From positions 62,001 through 126,000 of the forward strand of contig NW_008806291.1 in NCBI RefSeq assembly GCF_000400465.1: a stretch of 64,000 bases of DNA. Reading direction: 5' to 3'. The position numbers were made by a program, and so were the translations under genes. The notes under the pieces were generated by a model. That model had not been told where the DNA came from, did not search any database, and worked only from the letters and a program-made list of their open reading frames with translations. Source of the DNA: Wallemia ichthyophaga EXF-994. Its lineage: Eukaryota > Basidiomycota > Wallemiomycetes > Wallemiales > Wallemiaceae. Positions 55,925 through 64,000 of this stretch are shown in pieces (positions within the stretch are counted from its first letter, which is position 1; the number at the start of each line of letters is the position of its first letter).

Positions 55925-58725
55925 ATGGCTTCGTTTGAAAGATTACGACAGATTTGGGAAGATCGCACTCCAGGAGAGCTAGAACAATTGCAAAAGCCTA
56001 TTTTGAATGAAGCACCGCCTCGACCGCCAATTTCGACCAAGCCATCAAAGTCCTCTTATTCTTCTGAATCGCTCCCAACATTATCTAAGCATCGAAGAGC
56101 ACCACCTGAACCGCCAACAAGCCGGCTAGCGCCACCAATTCCTCCAAAACATACAAAAGCTAGCTTCAGCTCAGACAATTTACATCAGAGACCTACAGCG
56201 ACCCCATCACCCTCACCTAACCCTTATTTGGTTGAACGAAGTCACACTGCAATTCCTTCAAACTCGAGTGCAACTCTCTCAAATAATGGTTACTCTAGTG
56301 AAAGCGATGAAGATGAATTTTACGTTGATGATAGTTCTGTGGCAGGTCCACAGGCTAGACGTGCGCCAAGCATACTACCCGACGTTTCCCATGCCAATAG
56401 GCGCGCTCCAAAACTAAAGTTGTACCACTCCGTTAGTTCAAAAGGTCACTTCTTTAGTGCGGCTTCGTCAAACAATTTTGTCGTAACTGGTAGTCATCAC
56501 TTACGTATTTATGACGCATCAAATTCAAACAACAGCGATGTACCATTCTTTGAATCTCCAGATAAAGACACAAGAATAACTTCAATAACATTCAAGCAAT
56601 CGAATGGCTCTGTATTTTGGGGCGGAACTAAGGACGGTTCGTTGTTTGAAATGGATGCAATCGATGGGACATGCTTTGATTGGAAGACGTACGAACATTC
56701 AGGTGCAATCATTGGTATATGGAGACTGAACAATCATATGATCTCACTTGATGATGCTGGAGTTCTTAAAGTCTGGTTACCTGTCACGCATTCAGATGGT
56801 AGCGTTATACCCACACTCAAATCACCAACCAAATTATTCCGCATCAACTCTGATATCACATTTGCTAACTTCCTAGGCGACAAACTTTGGCTGGCCTCTT
56901 CTACCAGTCTAAGCGCTGATCCGAATGTTGTAAAGACGATCACTTTAAGGGTTTATGATCCAATAGGTGCTACGTATGGTGGCCAATTAAACCTAACACC
57001 TAATCCTCTTATACCCTCATCAACAGTTCAACAATTAGCAGTCACAAGTGGTACAGTAATACCTTCAGTACCTGATAAAATATACCTTGGACATCAAGGA
57101 GGTTTCGTTAGCGTTTGGAATGGCAAAGACTTCACCTTTTTAGGCGCTCTTAAAGTATCATCCACTCAAGTTGATGCTTTAGCTGGTGTTGGTGGCTATT
57201 TATGGGCTGGTTTCCATAGCGGTAGAATCAACGTCCTAGATACAAACCAGGGCTCAATGACTGACTGGAGAGTGGTACAAACTTGGCAGGCTCATAAAGA
57301 AAAAGTGTTGTCTATACAAGTTGACACTGCTTTATTGGAAACTGGTATGCTGGCTGTGATTACAACAGGCGCAGATTGGAATGTGAACTACTGGGATGGT
57401 ATGTTGAAAACTGCCCATGTCTCTACGGAATTACAAAACAGAGAAAATACGTTCTGCTCGTTTACACCGGTTAATTTGCTAATAGTGTCGTGGAACACTG
57501 ACGCTTCAAAACCTTCCGATTTAATTGATAGTCATAAAAGTGGATTTTTTTCAAAGTCAAGCCATACCAATAACGATAATTCATCATTTCTTCGAAAAGC
57601 ACTATCAAGTACTGAAAGTCCTGATATCATTGTCTTCGGGTTTCAGGAATTGATAGATTTAGAAGATAAGAAGCTCACTGCCAAAACCATGCTGCTACCT
57701 AAGAAGAAAGCTGACAGCGCATTGTCTGAACGCATCTCTCACTCTTATAGGCTGTGGTATGACCATTTGGTCATGGAAGTCGAAAGAAATATGCCAAAAA
57801 GTAGTCCATACGTTGTATTGCATGCTGAAAACTTGGTTGGATTATTTACTTGCATCTTTGTTCGTAAAGAGAACAGGGAAAATTTAGCTGACGTTGCCAT
57901 TACAACTGTTAAAACTGGACTAAAGGGTAGATATGGCAACAAAGTCCGTACTTGCTAAGATATTAGATTAAGCTAACTAGTATTTATAGGGTGCTATTAT
58001 ATCTAGATTCGTCCTCGATGACTCCTCTTTCTGTTTCATTAATTGCCATCTTGCTGCAGGACAGAAGCATACGAAGCAACGTAATCAAGACTTAGTTTCA
58101 ATATTGGAAGAAAAGGTAGCTTTTGCAAACGATCCAGTCAGATCTGAGCTAAGTTATGTTAATGGAGGTGATGGATCCAGTGTCTTTGACCATGAAACAA
58201 CATTCCTCAATGGCGATGTGAGTGATACTGTGCTACATTGGCTACACAATCTGATAATTTCAGCTTAATTATAGAGTTGATCTTCGTCGTGAAGCGGTTT
58301 TACCAGCAATAACAAAATCAAACTTTGAATACCTACTAAATCACGATCAACTTAACAAACAAATGGAAACTAACGCACAATTCAAATTAAGAGACTTTAA
58401 AGAGCCACCAATAACTTATGCACCGACATACAAGTATGACAGAAAGACAAATGTTTATGATACATCGGATAAGAGAAGAACACCTGCCTGGTGTGATCGA
58501 ATACTATCACGTACAGTACACTTGCCAAGAGTTAGCAATTTACATTACAAGAGGTATGAAGTGAACGTCTCAGATCATAGACCGATTTCGGCCGCTTTTC
58601 AAGTACAGACAAAAAAGATTGATCATGCAAAGAGGAGTAATGTCTTGTTAGATGTTGAGAATGAGTTTGGCAGTATATTTGCTGAGACTATAAATGATGA
58701 AAAGAGGTATTATGAATACAAGTAA
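55925..58725 (+). CDS. WD-repeat inositol polyphosphate 5-phosphatase
   Basis: The 902-residue product has three exons (55925-57943, 57990-58217, 58264-58725) and 46-nt introns. A Pro-rich N-terminus (PPEPPTSRLAPPIPPKHT) offers SH3-type sites. A WD40-like beta-propeller spans about residues 160-510 (GGTKDGSLFEMDAIDG, LGHQGGFVSVWNGKDF, AGFHSGRINVLDTNQG). The phosphatase domain has SWNTDASKPSDL, IIVFGFQELIDL, GDLNYRVDLRR and PAWCDRILSRT, with SDHRPISAAFQV; all catalytic motifs are intact. It resembles Aspergillus and basidiomycete inositol 5-phosphatases with an N-terminal propeller. Confidence 0.9.
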
Positions 58726-58790
58726 TTTTATATCAGCTTTGTACATTTAGCTTAATATTTATTGATGCGATTGCGATTGAGGTGAATAGA

Positions 58791-59412
58791 TTACATGTCA
58801 AAACTGTCTTGATTGGGTACATCGTCGTCCAAGTCTTGAACTTCCTCAACGTCAAAATCTCTACTTTGATCGAGATCTGGTGGAGAAGATTGAGGTACAT
58901 CTTCCGGGATATCGTCATCTTCAATTTCGTCATCTAAGTCACCTTCCTCGTATCCATCTTCGATAAGCTCTTCTTCATCATCATCATCCGCATCATCCAT
59001 ATAGTCTTCCTCGATAGATATCTCTGCCTATTTTGGTGTCAAAAAGCAAAGACATGAAAGGAATAAGACCAACATCATGCTCCTCGTCTAATTGAGTCTG
59101 TCTTTTACCGAAAGGAACAATCCAGCTATTGCCCCAATCCTTAATCATCGTAGAGTGCTCTCTCACCAGCGACTCATTTCGTTGAAGTTTATCAATGAAA
59201 GCCTGTGATCCAATTGGTCTACCTGCCATAACATCTTCAAAGGATGCGCTGTTCGTATCTAAGTTCAAATTATTACTATTCGGTATTCGTGACTGTTGTG
59301 TGTTATAAGCCAACGGCTGCTTACGACGCGGCCTTAGATTCATTCTCTGATTTGACAATTCAATATTTTCATTCTTGAAAAGCTGAATGGGAAGTTGCAA
59401 GTTTGGTAACAT
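58791..59412 (-). CDS. APC15: anaphase-promoting complex subunit Apc15-like
   Basis: Two exons (59412-59074, 59027-58791) with a 46-nt intron encode 191 residues. The start MLPNLQLPIQLF and the block RNESLVREHSTMIKDWGNSW followed by IVPFGKRQTQLDE recall Apc15/Mnd2, where a helix and W-(I/V)-x-P-x-G precede an acidic tail. The tail here is extremely acidic (DDADDDDEEELIEDG, DDEIEDDDIPED), as in Apc15. It would help Cdc20 ubiquitination and checkpoint release. Identity rests on this short match. Confidence 0.6.
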
Positions 59413-59435
59413 TAATCAAATTTCCTTATTAGAAG

Positions 59436-59483
59436 ATGAAAGTTGATTACAACGTCCATGGCAGATACCAGGTTGTGCGTTAG
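59436..59483 (+). promoter_or_regulatory. upstream open reading frame overlapping the ERG8 start
   Basis: An ATG 22 bases before the ERG8 ATG opens a 15-codon frame in another phase, which stops at TAG inside the ERG8 coding sequence. It could lower ERG8 translation if the transcript starts upstream of 59436. The TSS is unknown; the whole spacer to the divergent APC15-like gene is only 45 bp. Confidence 0.4.
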
Positions 59484-61068
59484 CGCACCAGGAAAAGTCT
59501 TGATAGCGGGAGGGTATTTGATATTAAGTAAGGAGTACAGTGGTGTAGTACTTAGTACAGAGGCTAGATTCTACACGTATATAGAGAGTTGTGATGATGA
59601 AGATATAAAGGTTATTTCCCCGCAGTTTGGCAGCGAATGGATCTACGATAGCAATATTAAGCAAATAAATACGTAGGCCTGCTATAAATTTCATCTAGAA
59701 ATCCTTAATGTTTCGATCAGTGAACAACAGAATGACTTTGTCCAATTAGCTTTGGAGGAAGTCAGTAAATACATCGAATATAAACATGATAGTTCAATGA
59801 AAGGGCTAAGAATCGTTATAGCTGCTGACAACGACTTCTACTCGCAACGTGCTTACGTTAGTTAATCTTATTGTCACATACCAACCAATGTCTGACTGTT
59901 GAGTACAGCTGAGGAGTAAGCAGCTCGATGCGACATATCGCAACCTTCAAGCAGTACCTAAACTCAATAAAGATCTCAAAAATATAAATAAAACCGGTCT
60001 TGGAAGCAGTGCTGCATTGATAACATCACTCGTTGGCTCATTGTTACTACGTTATAATAGTGTATCAAAGGAGTTTACCGATAATGACAAACAACTTGTG
60101 CACAATCTAGCTCAATATATTCACTGCAGAGCTCAAGGTAAAGTTGGATCGGGATTCGATGTATCTGCAGCTGTTTTTGGTAGCCATACCTACTCCAGAT
60201 TTGATCCTGCAACTATCAATGACCTAATCGATCAGTATACATCCGGTGAAATGATTGATAGCATCGTCAATAAGGGTTGGGATAGTCTTGTTGACAAGAT
60301 TGCTTTACCTTATGGTGTATCCATGCATTTGGCTGATATTGAGTATGGATCTCATACGCCTAGCCTTGTGAAGAAGGTGAATGAATGGAAGTCAAAAAAT
60401 TTGGATCAGGGTATGTCGTTTATCTTGCATATACTCGATAATTAAACTCACGATCAATGAAGCAAATGAGCTATATAAATCTTTGGATATCAGTAACAAG
60501 CAATTGGCTGGACTTCTAGTTGCTTTAAATAAATCATACGAAACAAACCAAGACGGCTACTTGCACGCTTTAGATTACTTATCCAATTTAATACCCAGCG
60601 AGGTAAGATATCAAAACATGTTAGTTATAGACTACTGACATCTGCAAAGTGGTTAAAAGATGAAAGCAATAGCGTCGTGAATCAATTTGTCGATCTGAAA
60701 TTGACACTACAAAATATCCGTGCTACATTCAGAACGCTTTCTGCGAAAGCTGACGTACCTATCGAGCCAATACAACAGACGAGGCTATTGGAAGCCTGCT
60801 CGGAGATCAAGGGTGTCATAGGTGGAGGCGTACCAGGAGGTAGGTAATCTTTACTTTAGCTAAAGCCTAACCTGATACATACAATTAAGCGGGTGGATAT
60901 GATGCTATATACTTATTAGCAATAAGCTCAACACAAACGGCAAACGAAATAGAGAGCAAGTGGTTGAAATGGGACGAGTTGAGTGTCAGTCCACTAGTTT
61001 GTGGTGAAGGATTTCAAGGTATCAAGAATGAGGATGCATTTGATATCAGTAGACTGCTAGGTACTTGA
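59458..61068 (+). CDS. ERG8: phosphomevalonate kinase
   Basis: This enzyme phosphorylates 5-phosphomevalonate in the sterol pathway. It has 453 residues in six exons (59458-59672, 59721-59856, 59909-60410, 60463-60602, 60650-60839, 60890-61068), with introns of 47-52 nt. GHMP-kinase motifs are SAPGKVLIAGGYLIL, TGLGSSAALITSLVG (ATP loop), AQGKVGSGFDVSAAVFGSHT and GVIGGGVPGAGGYDAIYLL. The first intron (59673-59720) removes an in-frame TAG, so the gene is not broken. The start is the second ATG of the transcript, because of the uORF at 59436. Confidence 0.92.
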
Positions 61069-61177
61069 TGTTTACAAATGAGATACATAATTGCTGAGCT
61101 TTGACTTGTTGCAAATGCTGTGGAAATGAAATTGTGATAATGTAAGGGATTCAAAGCATCGTATTCGTTAGCTCAGT

Positions 61178-61756
61178 CTAACTCAAATCAAAGGTTGAAG
61201 AGTTGGTTGAATCAGCGGAAAGTTGTTTGGTTAAAGCGGTGGATGCAATTGTGTTGAAATGATTATCTTGTTGCTCGCTATTGCAGCTTTCTTGTGAAAA
61301 AAGATTGAAATCGTTTGTGCGTGATCGTTCATTACTGACAAGGGCTTTACCTTTATCATTATTTGTTGGAGTTTGTGTGCTCTTAATTAACTTTTGATTG
61401 AGTTTATCATCGAGGTCGGCGCTATCGCTGCTGAGGAGATACGAATGATCATTTTCAGAGCTAATATTGAGAGGATTGTTGAATTGTATCGAGTTCAACT
61501 CGTTCTCTTCGTATTCAACGTCATTTTCTTTGTGATTCATGTTATCAGTGTTAAACTTCTTAGATAGGCTAATATCGGCATCATCATCTGGTGCCAATCA
61601 AACACTCTAAGATACGAAAGATCTCTTTGATCTTAACTCTGTCAAAAGCTGCTTATTACGCTTAAATTTGATTGATTTCTTCTCCTCAGCCTTAGCTTCC
61701 TAATCGTAATCTTTAACTCTCGCCATCTTTAATGGTTTTCTGTTTCTAGTTCTCAT
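61178..61756 (-). pseudogene. possible decaying or misassigned gene, low-complexity acidic product
   Basis: One long minus-strand frame runs from an ATG at 61756 to a stop at 61178, but is interrupted by TAG, TAG and TGA between about 61700 and 61600. The beginning is basic (RTRNRKPLKMARVKDYD, then KKSIKFKRNKQ), the main part acidic and Asn/Ser-rich (NENELNS-like, QESCNSEQQDNHFN). A 72-nt intron ending at CACCAG could remove the last two stops but not the first, and shorter introns would be below the local minimum. Either a real gene with an unusual start exon, or a decaying one. The ATG lies 31 bp from the divergent USP start, as genes here usually do. Confidence 0.35.
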
Positions 61757-61787
61757 CTCTTATCACGCATACTCTTCAATACGAGCA

Positions 61788-63217
61788 ATGATTAACGGTG
61801 ATATTGAAGAGGGAGTGAGTGGGTTAATTTCAAACAAAAAATTAAATTAAATTTCAAAGACAAAAGATGGAAATATTGATTTACCAGTGAAATCCACTTC
61901 ACAACTCTCGCTGTCTTCCTCGTCTGAAGAAGATGATGATAATGACACGGAGCCAGAAGTTGTACAAACGAAACATCCAGCTGAACGTAAAAGACGTTTA
62001 TCGTCTATACGAAGATTAAGATTCAGCAGATCTCATTCAAAACCGAGATCTTCGTCCAGTAATAGTAACTCTAAACCAGAAACAATTGAAAGAAGTCAAA
62101 GCCCTGACTTGGAAGCACTCAAAGATGGAACTTCAGCTTCAGAAACTGAGTCAGTTGCTGAGTTGAGACCTAGAAATAACGCGTTTGACGATACAGACGA
62201 TGATGATGTTAGCGATGAAGATCTATCCGATAATCCAGCAACAGATGATGAAAATGACGAATCATGGAATTATGATGAAGAGTTATATTATAATACAGAA
62301 GCTAATTCCAAGTTTGTTGTTGACAAACCGCTATATGTTAATCCAGAAGATAATCAATTGATCGATGAAGGTCCTAACATTACTAGACCGATTGAAGATA
62401 CTTATCATACTCATTACAAGAGAAATAATCAAGATATAACCTTAGATGGTCCAAAGTTTGAGAAGAATAGGTGTACTTTGACAATAAAGCAAGGTGATCC
62501 AAATAATGCATTAATCAGTAATAATAGAAGGAGAAAGAGGTACATCCTTGCAAGTGATCTATCGAATGAGTCAAAGTATGCAGTTGAATGGGCTATTGGT
62601 ACTGTATTGAGGGATGGTGATGAATTATTCATCGCAACAGTTCAAGAGACTGATACAAAACTGGATGGTAAATCAAGTAGAAAGTCTGGTGGTGATAAAA
62701 GCAAATTTCAAAAAGAAAGAGCAGCATTCAGTCAATTTCTAGCAAAGCAAGCAGTTTCAATATTACAAAGGACGAAATTGCACGTGATAATTACGTGTCA
62801 GGCTGTACATGCGAAGAACAGCAGGCATATGTTGATAGATATGATTGACTTTATTGAGGTGAGTGTTGAGTAAACCAAAAGTGTCGCTAACAAGAATAAA
62901 AGCCGACATTCGCTATAGTTGGTAGTAGAGGTAGATCAGATCTGACGGGTATATTGCTTGGATCAACTTCGCATTACTTGGTGCAGAAGTCATCAGTACC
63001 CGTCATGGTTGCAAGGAAGAGAATAAAACATGGACCACGCAAGCGTGGAAATGCAGATTTAAATAATCGCAGACACGTACCATTGAGTAGAGCTGCTATT
63101 GATAGGGTTGCAGCAAAGGATGAAAGTAAGATTGAGACGAAAGAAGATGATAATGTTGAAGGTGATGAAGGTGACGAGGAGAGCGAAGAAGAAGAAAATA
63201 AACAACAAGGCAGCTAA
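61788..63217 (+). CDS. universal stress protein (UspA) domain protein with disordered N-terminus
   Basis: The 446-residue product has three exons (61788-61814, 61860-62858, 62903-63217), introns 45 and 44 nt. The first ~200 residues are Ser/Asp/Glu-rich with basic patches (ERKRRLSSIRRLRFSRSHS). The USP domain follows: RYILASDLSNESKYAVEWAI, DGDELFIATVQETD, then across the last intron TFAIVGSRGRSDLTGILLGS (ATP-binding G-rich motif) and SSVPVMVARKR. The tail is acidic. Fungal USP proteins of this type are linked to stress survival; the trigger here is unknown. Confidence 0.85.
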
Positions 63218-63225
63218 AGTAATGA

Positions 63226-63952
63226 TTACATATTTGGTTTATATATAATAAAGACAATGACTAGCAAAATTAGTAGAATCAATAAGCATATACACTTGAA
63301 CTTTGAAGAAGACTTTTGGTATTTGGTTGCTTGATTTAGTTGAGTGACAGCGTTATCGACTTGAGTTTTTGTACCTTGAGCATTAAAGTCAATTCTATCA
63401 AATAAAGTACCTTGATCAATCACGAGTGTGTTTAAATCTCTAAACAACTCAGCTAAATCGGATATAGACTGAGCAATATTGTTAATTTCGAAATCCCTTT
63501 GATCTAAATCGTTATCGGATTGTAAATGCAGTTGATGACTGTTCAGTTGGTTCTTAGACAATTGTTCATCATCTTTGAGAGATTGATAAGGATCAGCATC
63601 AGGAATATCAAAGTTAGACTGGTTATAACCGCTTAACTTGTCTAAATAAATTCTCTGTTTCTTTCTAAATGTTGAAGACAAAGATTGAATCTTAGTTGCT
63701 AGAGCTGTTTTTATGTTCTTAGATAACGTAATTTGATCAATTGAATTTGAGTTTGATTGTACTTTAGATAATAAACTATGTGAAAATTTAAAATTGTTTG
63801 TAATTTCAATAGTTAAATTATCAATTTCCAGTTCCTCATCCGACCTATCATTAAACCTTGGTAATAGACGCTTTTGATGGAGTGTATCTAGATGTTGAAT
63901 GAGTTTGTTTGAATGTGATAAAATGTTGTTGATTTCATCAGATATGTCTACC
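63226..63952 (-). CDS. TLG2: Tlg2/syntaxin-16 type Qa-SNARE, 5' end outside window
   Basis: Only the 3' exon is in the window; an acceptor at 63953-63954 joins it to exons that continue past the right edge. It has an N-terminal Habc-like region (ISDEINNILSHSNKLIQHL, IQSLSSTFRKKQRIYLDKL), a Q-SNARE motif (IAQSISDLAELFRDL then VIDQGTLFDRID) and a C-terminal membrane anchor (CICLLILLILLVIVFIIY). IDQGTLFDRIDFN is typical of Tlg2/syntaxin-16, the endosome-to-Golgi SNARE. The frame is intact. It converges with the USP gene, 8 bp between stops. Confidence 0.85.
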
Positions 63953-64000
63953 CTTATAAATATTAAGTTTAAGCTATTAAATCAATAAAGTAATTCAAAC

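Noticed and set aside
59674-59676. Stop codon taken as proof that ERG8 is a pseudogene
   Set aside because: A 48-nt intron with matching phase restores the kinase sequence, including the conserved join into QNDFVQLALEEV.

Overview
This is nuclear DNA of a fungus with a very compact genome. The best fit is a Wallemia-like basidiomycete (Wallemiomycetes), though this is inference: no rRNA or other marker was available for placement. The grounds are two class I hydrophobins, an AA9 polysaccharide monooxygenase, a BRCA2/Brh2-type protein, moderate AT richness, and more than 60 introns I could place by hand. Nearly all of those introns are 43-62 nt, with GT..AG ends and often a CTAAC/CTGAC branch site. 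About 45 protein genes are recognisable, on both strands. I found no rRNA, tRNA, CRISPR array or intact transposon.

Layout. 0.25-1.4 kb: tandem hydrophobins. 1.6-6.2 kb: ARG7 (arginine synthesis), an MFS exporter and a secreted AA9 enzyme, all on the minus strand. 6.6-17.1 kb: an unknown protein, Ku70, a Gln-rich protein, an unresolved membrane-protein locus, an NRAMP metal transporter, ribosomal protein eS4 and TIM44. 17.1-19.5 kb is gene-poor and ends at a small secreted Cys-rich protein. 20.2-38.5 kb is dense: a peroxisomal acyl-CoA synthetase-like enzyme, RPB10, ATP15, a Rab GTPase, an AlkB-like oxygenase, a PDI-like membrane protein, a TPR-SET methyltransferase, cytochrome b561, a fasciclin protein, BRCA2/Brh2, mitochondrial bL21, CK2 beta, centrin and carboxypeptidase Y. 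38.5-44.3 kb is a striking 5.8-kb desert with a strand-composition switch and a degenerate 142-bp tandem repeat. 44.3-64 kb is dense again: holocytochrome c synthase, a GBD/FH3 protein, DUF4336, mL40, DNAJC11-like, OGG1, POP5, LUC7, GAA1, a WD-repeat inositol 5-phosphatase, APC15-like, ERG8, a universal stress protein, and a Tlg2/syntaxin-16 SNARE cut by the window edge.

How it works together. Most genes are housekeeping and not pathway-clustered. The recurring theme is packing. Divergent start codons lie 6-82 bp apart and convergent stops 8-25 bp apart, so neighbouring transcripts must overlap. Introns crowd into the very start of coding sequences; one splits the ATG itself (ATP15). Mitochondrial functions recur (TIM44, ATP15, bL21m, mL40, holocytochrome c synthase, DNAJC11, AlkB-like), as do DNA-repair functions (Ku70, Brh2, OGG1), but nothing shows co-regulation. 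The strongest candidate for something undescribed is the 38.5-44.3 kb desert, possibly a small regional centromere or a decayed heterochromatic island.
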